DNA of 64,000 nucleotides from Mesomycoplasma flocculare ATCC 27399. Its GTDB lineage: Bacteria; Bacillota_I; Bacilli_A; Mycoplasmatales; Metamycoplasmataceae. The stretch is taken from the NCBI RefSeq assembly GCF_000815065.1, contig NZ_CP007585.1:496001-560000 (forward strand), given 5' to 3'. Below are positions 54,425 to 64,000 of the stretch, in pieces; position 1 is the stretch's first letter; each line of letters starts with the position of its first letter. The notes under the pieces were generated by a model that worked only from the letters and a program-made list of their open reading frames with translations, did not search any database and had not been told where the DNA came from. The translations under genes and the position numbers were made by a program.

Positions 54425-54848
54425 AGATTTTAATAAAAGACGAGATATTATTTTAAATGCAAATAAAAAATTTAAAGAAAAAATTCGGGTATGTGTTTCA
54501 AAAAATAATCAAATTAACCAAAATTGCGAAGATAGTGTTAGTCTTGATTTAGAAATTTTGGAAAATAAGCTAAAAAAAATTCAATTTTGCGCTTCTGGGT
54601 GCAGCCTTTTAATAGCAAGTTGTTATTTGTTTGAAAAAATTTTACTCGACAAAACCATTCAAGAGACCAAAAATTTACTAAATAAATATAATGAAATGAT
54701 TAATTTTCAAAAAATTATACCCGATTTGTATGACTTAAATGCTTTATTTATGGTAAAAAATCATCAAAATCGTGTTGTTTGCGTGAGTTTGGCAAAAAAT
54801 TTATTAAGAAAAGTAATAAAAAATTATGGCAAAAATCAGAATAAATAA
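54417..54848 (+). CDS. sufU: SufU-type iron-sulfur assembly / sulfur acceptor protein
   Basis: 143 residues from TTG. Zinc/sulfur ligands are kept: C and D in NQNCEDSVSL, C in FCASGCSLLIAS, and C in NRVVCVSLAKNL. SufU takes sulfur from SufS. No sufB/C/D is nearby, so a minimal SufSU system is likely. It overlaps sufS by 8 nt and rluB by 23 nt. Confidence 0.88.
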   Translation: MYKDFNKRRDIILNANKKFKEKIRVCVSKNNQINQNCEDSVSLDLEILENKLKKIQFCASGCSLLIASCYLFEKILLDKTIQETKNLLNKYNEMINFQKIIPDLYDLNALFMVKNHQNRVVCVSLAKNLLRKVIKNYGKNQNK

Positions 54849-55536
54849 ATTTTTGTCAAAAATGGGGATTTGTTCCCGAAGAAAATCTGAAAAATTGATT
54901 TTACAAAATCGCATAAAAATAAACGGACAAATAGCTAAAATTGGGCAAAAAGTTGACAAAAACGATGTTGTTGAACTTGATAATTTAAAAATAATAGAAA
55001 AACCCCTTATTTTTTGATATGCGTTCAATAAGCCAAAAAATTACATTACAAGTCGTTTTGATCCTGAAAATAGACCAACAATTATGGAATTTTTTGATAA
55101 AAATACATACATTTTCCCCGTTGGCAGGTTAGATTTTAAAACAACAGGATTAATTTTAATAACAAATGATGGAAAAATTTGCAACAAATTATTGCATCCA
55201 AGCTTTAAAATTAAAAGAGAATATTTAGTAAAAACCAACTTCGACCTTAGCGATAGCGAAATTAATTTTTTAAACCAGAATGTTATACAGCTTAATAAGG
55301 TTAAATCTACACAAAAAATTAAAAAAATCGGTACAAAAACGTATATTGTAATAGTTTGACAAGGATCTAATCATCATGTTAAAAAAATTTTTTCAACAAT
55401 TAACAAAAAAGTAACCAAACTAAAAAGAATAAGTTTTGCGAATATTAAACTTGGAAATTTAAAACCGGGAAATTGGCGAAGATTGACAAATAAAGAAATT
55501 GAAATTTTAAAAACTCAAGTTAAGAAAACCTCTTAA
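54826..55536 (+). CDS. rluB: ribosomal pseudouridine synthase, RluB/RsuA family
   Basis: 236 residues through three TGA. S4 domain at the N-terminus (IRINKFLSKMGICSRRKSEKL) and catalytic GRLDFKTTGLILITNDG (Asp of GRLD). The family modifies 23S or 16S rRNA; the exact site is not clear. Downstream 55537-55681 is a short gap to convergent rplQ with no strong hairpin. Confidence 0.92.
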
Positions 55537-55681
55537 AACTTACTTTTAGTTTTGTTCTTGGCAGGAAAAACAAAAATATATCGTAATATATAGTCTTCTT
55601 TACTTTTTCCCGCAAAAATAAAAAATAGACGCGCTAAAAAAAGCGGCATTCTTTATATTCCCTAATTTTAAAAGCAAAAAC

Positions 55682-56044
55682 CTAGACTAATTCAATTATT
55701 GCCATTTTTGCATTATCTCCAGCACGACTAGGAATTTTTATAATCCTTGTATAGCCCCCATTTCTTTCAAGATAACGCGGTCCGATTTTGCTAAATAAAT
55801 AAGGCATAGCCTTCATCCCTTCTTTATTTTTTTGCAAATAAAGAAAACTAAGAACTTGACGGCGTGATGCAAGATCATTTTTTTTTGCTTTTGTAATTAG
55901 TTTTTCAACCACAGAACGAAGTCGCTTTGCCCGTGCAAGCGTTGTTTTTATGTACCCATGCAAAATTAGTGATGTTGCTAGCGAACGAAAAAGGCGCCTG
56001 TCTCAGGAAGAATCATGCTTGTAAATTTGGTGAGGATTTGCCAT
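55682..56044 (-). CDS. rplQ: 50S ribosomal protein L17
   Basis: 120 residues through one TGA. Start [20 protein letters not shown]; core [19 protein letters not shown]-terminus [20 protein letters not shown]. Last gene of the alpha operon, 2 nt after rpoA. Confidence 0.96.
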
Positions 56045-56046
56045 TT

Positions 56047-57045
56047 TTAATTTTCTCCTTTATAATCATGCTTATAATTTTGCAATTTTTCTATTATTTC
56101 CTGAACTGATTTTCTCCCAAGATTTTTGATATTTTCAAAATCCTCTTGACTAAGATTTTCAATATCAGAAATTTTATAATATTGAGCGCGGCGAAGCGCG
56201 TTAAGTGAACGCACTGAAAGATTAAGAGCATCAATACTATTAGAAAAACGGCGAACTGGTTCTTCCTTGATTTGCTGATTTTCGAAAAAATCTTCACTGA
56301 ATTTATTAAGATTTTCCACATTTGCTAATAAATTAAGGTGGGCAATGAGAATTTTAGCTCCCTGGGCTAAAACATCTTTTGCCAAAATTGAACCATCAGT
56401 TTTGATTCAAAAATTTAGTTTTTCTTCGATAATTGGGCTTGCTGAATTAATCTCAATTGATTGATAATTTGCATTTAAAACCGGAGAAAAATCGCTATCA
56501 ACAGCTAAAACTGTACCCTCTAAATTTGATTCTAGTGTTTGAATTACTTCATTTACGTATTTTTTATTTGTTTCAAAATCACTAAAACCCTTTCCGGAAG
56601 TAATAAAAATTTCGAATTGTAAAGCGCCAATACGAGAAATATCAGCAATATACAAATCAGGATTAACAATTTTTAGTCCGCTATGAGATTGAATATCGCC
56701 TGCGAAAATTTGGCCTGCTTTTTGACCACTAAAACTCGCCTTATGAATTTGGTTTTTCTCAAAAAAACTAGGTTCATAAAAAAAACGGACTTTTTTAAGA
56801 TTGTTTAAAATAGTTACAACATCTTCAATTACATCGTCAAGAACGGCAAATTCGTGTTTTACGCCTGCAATTTTAACAGCGAAAACGGCGCAAGAAGGAA
56901 TTGCCGATAAAACTGTTCGCCGAAGCGCATTTCCGATTGTATTCGCCAGCCCGCGTTCTAATGGTTTTAGTTCAAAACTTGTTTCGAATTCGGTAATTTG
57001 TTCAACTATATTTTCAGAATAAAAAACTTTTGCATTTTTTTTCAT
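56047..57045 (-). CDS. rpoA: RNA polymerase alpha subunit
   Basis: 332 residues through one TGA. N-terminal dimer domain (PLERGLANTIGNALRRTVLS) and complete C-terminal domain (RSLNALRRAQYYKISDIENL, NLGRKSVQEIIEKL). A full alpha-CTD matters because UP elements (A-tracts such as that before rplU) bind there. Confidence 0.97.
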
Positions 57046-57051
57046 TTAATC

Positions 57052-57456
57052 CTACCTTTTTTCCTGACGTTTAAATCATTTTCGCGGCGGTCTAGTTCCA
57101 TTATGGGGAATCGGGGTAACATCTTTTGTTAGTAAAATGTTAATTCCGGAAGTAATAATTTGCTTACGGGCAGCCTCTTTTCCTTGTCCTGTTCCTTTTA
57201 GCTCGACAACTACCTCACGCATTCCGTGCTCGCGCGCTTTTTGCGCAGCTGCCGCAGTAGCTAGTGTCGCCGCATAGGCAGTTTTTTTCTTTGTGCCCTT
57301 AAATCCAATTGAACCAGATGAGGCTCAAGAAATTACATTACCTTGTTTGTCTGTAAAAGAAATAATTGTATTTTGGTGCGAAGAATGAATATGAGCGATT
57401 CCGACGGTAATATTTTTTGGCCGAACTTTTTTAACTTTTTTTATATTAGTTGCCAT
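57052..57456 (-). CDS. rpsK: 30S ribosomal protein S11
   Basis: 134 residues through two [36 protein letters not shown], and C-terminus [16 protein letters not shown]. Start 2 nt after rpsM stop. Confidence 0.97.
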
Positions 57457-57458
57457 AA

Positions 57459-57872
57459 TTATTTACCTTTCTCCTTTTTTGCCATAATTGTTTTTCGTGG
57501 TCCTTTACGAGTACGTGCATTTTTTTGTGTTACTTGACCTCGAACCGGCAGTCCTTTTCGATGACGAATTCCGCGATAACATTTTATTTCGATTAATCTT
57601 TTAATATTTGATTGCACTTCTCGGTGCAAATCACCTTCAGTTTTGTAAATTTTTGCAACATCACGAATAATTTGCAAAACTTCTTCATTAATTTCTTTTA
57701 CCTTTGTATTAAGGGTTAAAATTGGATATTTTTTTCCAAATTTTTCTGCCTGTAATTTAGCAGTTTTTCCAACAATTTCTGTTGCTAGTGATTTTCCAAT
57801 TCCATAAATACTTCTAAGAGCAATTACAACTCTTTTGTGATTAGGAATTTCAACATTAAGAACACGTGCCAT
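57459..57872 (-). CDS. rpsM: 30S ribosomal protein S13
   Basis: 137 residues. [29 protein letters not shown], and [14 protein letters not shown]...TRKGPRKT. Slightly long C-terminus. A 202-nt gap with two hairpins separates it from rpmJ upstream. Confidence 0.97.
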   Translation of the reverse strand: MARVLNVEIPNHKRVVIALRSIYGIGKSLATEIVGKTAKLQAEKFGKKYPILTLNTKVKEINEEVLQIIRDVAKIYKTEGDLHREVQSNIKRLIEIKCYRGIRHRKGLPVRGQVTQKNARTRKGPRKTIMAKKEKGK

Positions 57873-57946
57873 ATTGAAAATTTATATAAATATTTTTCCT
57901 TTTTATAATTTTAAAAAATTGTTTTAATTTTAGAGATTAAATAATA

Positions 57947-57991
57947 ACTAAACTTTATTTTTTTAATTAGCTTATAAAAATAAAGTTTAGT
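57947..57991. terminator. hairpin between rpmJ and rpsM, terminator/attenuator-like
   Basis: 16-nt perfect arms (actaaactttattttt / aaaaataaagtttagt). A second inverted repeat (AAAATCAAAATT / AATTTTGATTTT) lies at about 57998-58040. Both are inside the spc/alpha gene cluster. Confidence 0.6.
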
Positions 57992-58074
57992 GACAAAATC
58001 AAAATTTTTAAATTAAATTTATTAATTAATTTTGATTTTTAACTTAAAATAGATCAAAATTGAAAAGCCTAAAA

Positions 58075-58188
58075 TTAGCCTTGCCTTTGCTTATGTTTTT
58101 TTAGTTGGCAAATAACGCGGTTAATTGAACGGCGCTTAATAATTTTGCAATCTTTGCAGATTTTTTTAATACTTGCTCGAACTTTCAT
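58075..58188 (-). CDS. rpmJ: 50S ribosomal protein L36
   Basis: 37 residues: [20 protein letters not shown]...HKQRQG. Zinc ligands C-x2-C, a later Cys and His are kept. Usual place after infA. Confidence 0.96.
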   Translation of the reverse strand: MKVRASIKKICKDCKIIKRRSINRVICQLKKHKQRQG

Positions 58189-58232
58189 TTTTTGCCTTTT
58201 TACTTTTGTATAAATATTTTAAAAAAACTAAA

Positions 58233-58460
58233 TTACTTATAGCGGTAAACAATTCTTCCTTTTGAAAGATCATAAGGGGACATTTCCACGCGGACACTAT
58301 CACCTAAAATGATTTTAATATGGTATAATTTCATTTTTCCGGCAATATGACAGTTTAATTTAACGCCATTTTCAAGGGTTACTTCATATTCTTGAGCATT
58401 AAAAACGTGGGTTATTTTTCCTGAAAATACAAGTTTTTGTTCTTTTGATGATTTTGTCAT
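58233..58460 (-). CDS. infA: translation initiation factor IF-1
   Basis: 75 residues. OB fold with KLNCHIAGKMKLYHIKIILGD and SPYDLSKGRIVYRYK. The ATG directly follows the map stop codon. Confidence 0.97.
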   Translation of the reverse strand: MTKSSKEQKLVFSGKITHVFNAQEYEVTLENGVKLNCHIAGKMKLYHIKIILGDSVRVEMSPYDLSKGRIVYRYK

Positions 58461-59213
58461 TTAATTTTGATCCATTTCTGTTAGAATTATTCCTTTGCCA
58501 TTATGAATTAAAACTGTCTCTTCATAATGGGAAGTTTTCTTGCCATCTTTTGCTTTTACAGTTCAGCCATCTTTTAAAATTTCAACTTTTGCTGATGTTT
58601 GCAAAATCATTGGTTCGATACAAATTACCATATTATTTTTTAGCCTGATTCCTTTTTTGGGCTTGCCAAAATTGTAAATATTTGGATTTTCGTGTAATTG
58701 TTTGCCAATACCATGACCTGAAAATTCTAAAGGAGTAAAAAATCCATATGATTTTATTACATTCGCAATTGCAAAACCGATATCTCCGGTTGTTGCCCCT
58801 GGCTTAATTGCATTAAAACCAGCAAAAAAAGCTTGCTTTGCGCAATTAATTAGCTTCTGATTTTCTGAATTTTCGCCAAGTGATTTCGAAAAAGCACTAT
58901 CAACGAAAAACCCGTTATAAGAAAGCCCTAAGTCAATTGAAACTAAGTCATTATGCTGAAGGATATAATCACTTGGAATTCCATGGATCAAAACTTCATT
59001 AACGCTTGTACAAATTGTAGCAGGAAAACCGTGATAATTTAGAAAAGCAGGTTTTGCATTTTTCTTTTTAATCTCTTGAAAAGCAATTCTATCGACTTCT
59101 TTTAAAGAGATACCTGGTCTTACAAAATCATAAACTCTTGCTTTGACTTCTGCCAGGATTTTCCCTGCAATTTTCATTTCGCTTATTTCAAATTCTGACT
59201 TAATTATAGCCAT
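58461..59213 (-). CDS. map: methionine aminopeptidase type I
   Basis: 250 residues through one TGA. Metal ligands: D in SIDLGLSYNGFF, D in VDSAFS, H in SGHGIGKQLHE, E in CIEPMI, E in HYEETVL. Removes the initiator Met. It overlaps adk by 10 nt. Confidence 0.97.
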
Positions 59214-59842
59214 TTTTCGATTTCTTCGATAATTTTTTCAAGAGGGTTTTCGGTATCTAAATAGTGAATTTTGTTGATATTTTCATAATGTTGAACTATT
59301 GGAGCGATTGAAAGATTGAATTTTTCTATTCTAACACTAATAATTTCAGGGCGATCATCGTTCCGAGTAATTAAATCGTTATTATCAAGGTCACATTTAC
59401 CAGCAATTTTTGGTTTAGCTAACAATAAATTATATGGTTTTTGGCATTCCTGACAAAAAAGTCGTTGGCGGAGACGATTAATAATTGTATCGGTCCTAAT
59501 TTTTAGATAAAAAACAAGATCAACTTCAATTCCGTTTTCGTTCATAAAATTTAACTGTTCAATTGTTCTTGGATAGCCATCGAGAATATAACCTCGATTT
59601 TTTGGTAACTTGCTTATAAAATCAGCAACTATTTTATTTGTTATCTTATCTGGAACATAACCGCCAGAACTTACATAGCTCTGAATTTTTTTTGCTAGTT
59701 TTTGATCTTCTTTAATTTTTAATCGGAAAAGCTCGCCTGTAGAAATATGGACTAATTTATATTTATCCACTAAAATTTTCGAAAGACTTCCTTTACCTGA
59801 TCCGGGCGCGCCAATGAAAAGAATTCTTTTTTCACTTATCAT
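59204..59842 (-). CDS. adk: adenylate kinase
   Basis: 212 residues. P-loop FIGAPGSGKGSLSK, YILDGYPRT, and a LID domain with a metal site (FCQECQ...KCDLDN, i.e. Cys3-Asp type). Between secY and map as in other bacteria. Confidence 0.97.
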   Translation of the reverse strand: MISEKRILFIGAPGSGKGSLSKILVDKYKLVHISTGELFRLKIKEDQKLAKKIQSYVSSGGYVPDKITNKIVADFISKLPKNRGYILDGYPRTIEQLNFMNENGIEVDLVFYLKIRTDTIINRLRQRLFCQECQKPYNLLLAKPKIAGKCDLDNNDLITRNDDRPEIISVRIEKFNLSIAPIVQHYENINKIHYLDTENPLEKIIEEIEKWL

Positions 59843-59890
59843 ATTCTAAAAATTTATCATCCTTTTGCAAACAATTTACAAGCTATAATT

Positions 59891-61312
59891 TTACCATAAA
59901 AGATCCTGATTTGAATTTTGCGAACTGGAGTTTAGTTTTAATGTAAGACTTTTACGGATTTTTTTACTTTGTTTTAGAACTTTTTGAGCATCATAACGGG
60001 CTTTAATTTGCGAAATTGTCTCAAGTGTTGTTGTTGCTAAAATTATTATCGAAATTCCAGAAAAAGTGATTGCCGAAGGTATCCCTAACATAATCTCAAC
60101 TGGTTGGAGGATTCCAAAAAAAGTAAGATAAATCGCGCTAAATATTGAAAGCCTTAAAACAACTCCGATTAAATAATCTTCGGTTTGTTCCCCTGGGCGA
60201 ATCCCTGGAATAAAAGTGGAATTTTTTGCAAAATCCTGAGTGATTTTATCAATTCGGGATTGCTGTAATGACATTATGATACTAAAAGTGATGTTAAAAA
60301 CAATAAAAATAATTAAACCAAACGGGTGATAAATTTGCATGTTATTATCAATTCAATTACGGGTTGGCGAGGTATTTCGGTCAAGAAAACCGCTAAAAAG
60401 CGTAGGCAAAGAAACAACAATTAAAGCAAAAATCACAGGCATAATTCCGGCAGGGTTTAACTTTAATGGTAAAACAGAAATCTCCTTAACATTTTTTGAC
60501 ATTCCTGATCCGGTTTGCTGGATTGGTATTTTTCGTTCTGCTAAATAAACATAAACCGAAATTAACAAAACAAGTAAAAAAGCAAAAATATAAAGAAGAA
60601 AACTTAGAACTTGAGTAATTAATGAAGAAGGGGAACTAAGATCAACAAGATATTCAAAGGCATGCTTAAAACGACGGGGAATACCAACAATAATTCCGGA
60701 AAAAATTAAAAGTGAAGTTCCATTACCAACGCCTTTTTCGGTGATTTGCTCAGCTAAAAACAGTGAAAAAAGCGAACCAGCCACCAATATCAACGGCAAA
60801 ACTAATCAAATAAAAACTTGTGTATTGATTTCTAAACGCACAAAACCAAAATCACTATTCAAAATTACCGTACGGATTAACACGATTGCTTGAACAAAGG
60901 CAATTACCAAAGTCAAAAATCTAGTTATTATATTAATTTTTCGTCTACCTGCTGGACCTGATTGTGAAAGCCGATGAATTGGTGGGAATAACTTCGTTTG
61001 CGCTATTAACATAAATAAGGAAGCAGTAATAAACGGACTAATTCCGAGTGCAACCACTGAAAAATTGAGTAATCCGCCGCCGCCGACGGTATTAATAATT
61101 CCTAAAAATGAATTTGCATCCAACTGGAATTGTAATAGTTTTAATCCGGGGATTGTAATTGTGCCACAAACAATAAAAATAACAAGTAAAAAAATTGTAA
61201 AAATTAATTTTCGAGTTAAAATTTGTTCTTTAAAAGCAAAGTATACACGATTCTTTAGAATTACGTAGGCAGAAGTTATATTTTCTCAAATTTTACCCAA
61301 AAATTTCAACAC
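59891..61312 (-). CDS. secY: preprotein translocase subunit SecY
   Basis: 473 residues through at least three TGA. Ten membrane helices; SPFITASLFMLIAQTKL, NGTSLLIFSGIIVG, YLAERKIPIQQTGSGM and RPGEQTEDYL are SecY signatures. Start GTG overlaps the rplO stop (TAGTG); TTG is the next codon and could serve instead. Core of the Sec channel. Confidence 0.96.
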
Positions 61313-61755
61313 TAGCGAACCTCGATTTTGCCACCTAATTTCGTAATTTTTTCATGCGCAGCAGCAGAATAAGCGTTTGTTGTGATTGTTAATTTTTTTG
61401 TTAGTTCGCCTTTTGCAAGCAGTTTGGCTGGAAGATTTCTTTTTTTAAGAATCCCTTTAAGATATAAGGATTCCAAACTAATTTTATCACCATCTTGATA
61501 ACGACTTTCAAGGTCAGAAAGGTTGAAAATTTCAAATTTTTTTGCATTAAAATTATAAAATCCAATTTTTGGCACACGACGAAACCAAGGATTTTGCCCG
61601 CCTTCAAAACCCAGGCGAACAGTTGACCGTTTTTTTTGTCCCGATTGTCCACGACCTGCTTGTTTTCCTTTTCCAGCAGCATGGCCACGTCCTTTGCGAT
61701 GTTTTTCTTTTCTAGAACCAGGGGTATAAATAAGATTTTCAAGCCTAATTGACAT
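61312..61755 (-). CDS. rplO: 50S ribosomal protein L15
   Basis: 147 residues. RLENLIYTPGSRKEKHRKGR, GKGKQAGRGQSGQKKRS, FEGGQNP. AAAGGA lies 8 nt before the ATG. Rather than L30, a 283-nt non-coding region separates it from rpsE. Confidence 0.97.
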   Translation of the reverse strand: MSIRLENLIYTPGSRKEKHRKGRGHAAGKGKQAGRGQSGQKKRSTVRLGFEGGQNPWFRRVPKIGFYNFNAKKFEIFNLSDLESRYQDGDKISLESLYLKGILKKRNLPAKLLAKGELTKKLTITTNAYSAAAHEKITKLGGKIEVR

Positions 61756-61827
61756 TTTTTTGATCCTTTTTTTAGTTTGAAATGAGTAATTGTACTAAAT
61801 TATTTAATTTGTCTTTTATTTTTTCAT

Positions 61828-61843
61828 AAAAAAAAAAAAAAAA
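61828..61843. repeat. A16/T16 homopolymer in the rplO leader
   Basis: Sixteen A on the plus strand, i.e. T16 in the predicted 5' untranslated region of the rplO-secY transcript, between its -10 box and the rplO start. Confidence 0.75.
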
Positions 61844-61867
61844 TTGCGAATTAACTGCTTTTGGATA

Positions 61868-61873
61868 ATTATA
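61868..61873 (-). promoter_or_regulatory. -10 box for rplO-secY-adk-map operon
   Basis: TATAAT on the minus strand in TGTTATAAT (extended -10), about 113 nt upstream of rplO. A weak hairpin (TTTAGTTA...TAACTAAA) lies before it, so the spc cluster seems split into two transcripts here. Confidence 0.6.
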
Positions 61874-62038
61874 ACACAAAAATTTTAAAAAGAAGATATT
61901 CGTTTTAGTTAAATTAAAATAACTAAATTTACTGTTTTTTCAAAAAAGTATAAATAATAAGAATAAATTCGCAAATTTTTCTCTTTTAGTTAAATTGTGA
62001 AATTTAAACTAAATAAATAAATAAAAATTTTAGTTTTT

Positions 62039-62818
62039 TTAGTTTTTTAGCGCGTGGGCTTGTTGTGGACTTAAATCACGTAATTCGGCTACCTGATTAA
62101 GTGTTTTAAGTCCTAAAAGCGCTTTTAGAGTGGCTCTTACCACGTTAATTTTTGTTCGTGAACCATAAGTTTTTGTATAAATATCAGTATATCCTGCAAG
62201 CTCAACAACGGCGCGCACAGTATTGGAGGCAACAATCCCCTTACCTCTTGGCGCTGGTTTTATCAGAATTTTTGATGCTGAATATTTTGCGCTAATTTCG
62301 TGAGGGACAGTGGATCTGCGATAAATAGGCACACTTACAAGTCGGTTTTGTGCGTCTTTTATTGCTTTGCGGATCGAGTCTTGAACTTCATTCGCCTTGC
62401 CATGACCAAAACCGACTTTACCTTTTTTATTCCCAACAACAGCAAAAGCGCTAAAAGAAAAACGACGGCCACCTTTTACAACTTTTGTAACTCGCGCAAT
62501 TGAAACTACCCTATCTTCGAATTCAGGTTTGAAATTTTTGTCTTTATTTTTTTGCCTTTGTGGCCGAGGTCGTTGGGTTCGTTTTTGCTCTTTTGAAGAT
62601 TCAAAATGCTCTTGATTTACTTTTATTTTTTTAATAAGGGCTCCGGATTCGTTTTTTATTTCTGTTGGGATTTGCCCCGTTAGTTTTGTGTTAGTGTTTT
62701 TAGTTAAAATATTAAGATCAATAGTGTTTGAATTCTCGGTTATTCCAACTATTGCGTCTTGTTTTATATTAGATTTCTGCTCACTTTTTGCTAGGTTTTT
62801 TTCAAGATTATTATCCAT
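62039..62818 (-). CDS. rpsE: 30S ribosomal protein S5 with long N-terminal extension
   Basis: 259 residues, against about 165 usually. The S5 core starts near residue 100 ([47 protein letters not shown]). Residues 1-98 are polar and low in complexity, with an Arg/Gln/Pro-rich part ([15 protein letters not shown]) just before the core. The ATG at 62818 abuts rplR (1 nt). An in-frame internal start near the core is not obvious. Confidence 0.95.
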   Translation of the reverse strand: MDNNLEKNLAKSEQKSNIKQDAIVGITENSNTIDLNILTKNTNTKLTGQIPTEIKNESGALIKKIKVNQEHFESSKEQKRTQRPRPQRQKNKDKNFKPEFEDRVVSIARVTKVVKGGRRFSFSAFAVVGNKKGKVGFGHGKANEVQDSIRKAIKDAQNRLVSVPIYRRSTVPHEISAKYSASKILIKPAPRGKGIVASNTVRAVVELAGYTDIYTKTYGSRTKINVVRATLKALLGLKTLNQVAELRDLSPQQAHALKN

Positions 62819-62819
62819 T

Positions 62820-63185
62820 CTAGAATTTTACTCCTTGTATTCTTAGTGCATCGGCAAAGGCTTTGACACGGCCATGGTAAATATAACCGCTACGATCAAA
62901 AACAAAATCAGTCTTTTCTAATTGTTTTTCTTTGATTTTTTTATATAATTCAGGGGCTAAACCTGCTGCTGCTTTAATATTTCCGCTGTATTTATCAGTT
63001 TTATTTAACGTTGAGACCGAAATTAGTACTTGATTTTTTCAAGGATCAAAAATATAAGCATAAAAATGACGCAAAGATTTATAAACACCGATGCGATATT
63101 TTTGTTTATCCTCGCGGTTTTTTACTAACTTATTTAAAATGCGGACATGTTTTACTTTTCGATAAAAATTACGTGATTTTTGCAT
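62820..63185 (-). CDS. rplR: 50S ribosomal protein L18
   Basis: 121 residues through one [34 protein letters not shown], and [19 protein letters not shown]. It binds 5S rRNA. Two nt after the rplF stop. Confidence 0.96.
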
Positions 63186-63187
63186 AA

Positions 63188-63727
63188 CTATTTTGAAGCT
63201 TTTTTCCCTTCTTTTAGTTTCAGAATTTCATCAGCATAGGAAATTCCTTTTCCAGAATAAGCATTTGGTTTGCGCACCTGGCGGATTTGAGCAGCAAATT
63301 GCCCGACTTTTTGTTTATCAATCCCTTTAATTTGAATTGTTGTTGGATTCGGTATTAAAACATCAAGTTCTTCAGGCACTTTAATTTCAACAGGATGAGA
63401 ATAGCCAACTAAAAGCTCAATTATGTTGGTTTTTAATGTTGCCTTATATCCAACACCTTTAATTTTTAACTCCTTTTGAAAACCTTTAGAAACCCCGACT
63501 AACATCGCAGATAAATGCGAATTTGTTGTGCCATGAAGTTGTTTTACTTGTTTTATATCCGAATTTCTTGTAGTTTTTAATGTTTGGTTCTCCGCAAAAA
63601 TCGCAATTTGCGGAGAAAATTGTCTTTCTAAAATACCTAAAGGCCCCTTAATTTTTACATTTGAGCCGTTAATTTCGACAAAAACTTGCTGAGGAATTAC
63701 TAATAAACGGTTACCAACACGTGACAT
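63188..63727 (-). CDS. rplF: 50S ribosomal protein L6
   Basis: 179 residues. MSRVGNRLLVIPQQVFVEIN, GVSKGFQKELKIKGVGYKA, and RKPNAYSGKGISYADE. Follows rpsH. Confidence 0.97.
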   Translation of the reverse strand: MSRVGNRLLVIPQQVFVEINGSNVKIKGPLGILERQFSPQIAIFAENQTLKTTRNSDIKQVKQLHGTTNSHLSAMLVGVSKGFQKELKIKGVGYKATLKTNIIELLVGYSHPVEIKVPEELDVLIPNPTTIQIKGIDKQKVGQFAAQIRQVRKPNAYSGKGISYADEILKLKEGKKASK

Positions 63728-63738
63728 TTAAATTTACC

Positions 63739-64000
63739 TTACCAAATATAGGCGATAATTTCACCACCTATATTTTCCTTTCTTGCTTGCGAATCTGTTA
63801 GTATTCCTTTTGAAGTTGAAAGAATTGCAATCCCAAAACCTGATTGGACAAAAGGAATTTTACTTGCTGGAGTATAAACTCGCAATGAAGGTTTTGAAAT
63901 ACGCTTAAGTCCAGAGATTGTTGAAAGATTTCCTTTATATTTAAGCTCGACAGTAATTGTTTTTTTTAGTTCTCCTTGAACTTGAAAGTCTTTAATATAA
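63739..64000 (-). CDS. rpsH: 30S ribosomal protein S8, C-terminal part (cut by window edge)
   Basis: 87 codons plus stop are inside the window. [20 protein letters not shown] and [10 protein letters not shown] are the S8 C-terminal signatures. The start lies beyond 64000. Confidence 0.95.
   Translation of the reverse strand, partial: YIKDFQVQGELKKTITVELKYKGNLSTISGLKRISKPSLRVYTPASKIPFVQSGFGIAILSTSKGILTDSQARKENIGGEIIAYIW

Overview
The window is chromosomal DNA from a mollicute that reads UGA as tryptophan. Almost every gene longer than about 80 codons carries in-frame TGA at Trp positions. A tRNA-Trp with anticodon UCA lies at 36098-36172 (minus), and the only release factor seen is RF1. The very low GC, the gene set and a 315-residue lactate dehydrogenase resembling the P36 antigen as I remember it point to the Mycoplasma (Mesomycoplasma) hyopneumoniae / flocculare group; the species is inferred, not proven. 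All gene limits below were rebuilt by reading TGA as Trp, so many genes are longer than standard-code ORFs would suggest.

Layout. 0.07-2 kb: DUF2779 nuclease-like gene. 2-9.4 kb (minus): asnS, RDD membrane protein, pcrA/uvrD, an anchored unknown protein, ruvA, ruvB. 9.7-11.4 kb: glyA and a small membrane protein. 12-15.7 kb: nrdF-nrdI-nrdE, whose NrdF has the metal-free (VPK) class Ie signature. 15.9-19 kb (minus): rpmB, rplT, rpmI, infC with a structured leader, pyk. 19-23.9 kb: LRR protein, a small double-glycine peptide, M42 aminopeptidase, ung, rplU-rpmA, alpha/beta hydrolase. 24-28 kb: SRP RNA, YitT-type protein, MFS transporter, ldh. 28-31 kb: tRNA-Leu and a 945-residue DUF31 protease-like lipoprotein. 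31-36 kb: prfA, prmC, gltX, a small unknown gene and two SPOUT methyltransferases. 36-41.7 kb: tRNA-Trp, a chrA pair, a YqaJ-like nuclease, an apparent Hsp33-CinA fusion, tig, a coiled-coil membrane protein. 41.8-49.8 kb (minus): C39-peptidase ABC exporter, accessory protein, ybeY, cdd, era, recO, rsmD, gmk, rsgA, rpe. 49.9-55.5 kb: deoB, nusB, an unknown gene, tlyA, sufS, sufU, rluB. 55.7-64 kb (minus): spc/alpha ribosomal operons from rpsH (cut by the window edge) to rplQ, with secY, adk, map, infA and rpoA.

How the parts fit. Most of the window is housekeeping: translation, recombination/repair, pyrimidine and deoxyribonucleotide metabolism, lactate fermentation and minimal SufSU iron-sulfur assembly. 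Genes are packed in overlapping operons with 1-29 nt overlaps, several TTG/GTG starts and few strong Shine-Dalgarno sites. Four genes have a -10 box so close to the start codon that they may be leaderless.

Most unusual points: the class Ie NrdF; the in-frame Hsp33-CinA fusion; a C39 double-glycine exporter with a possible substrate peptide encoded 28 kb away; long N-terminal extensions on NusB and S5; a hairpin-rich infC leader; and intergenic A/T homopolymers of 16-18 nt, two of them close to promoters or start codons.
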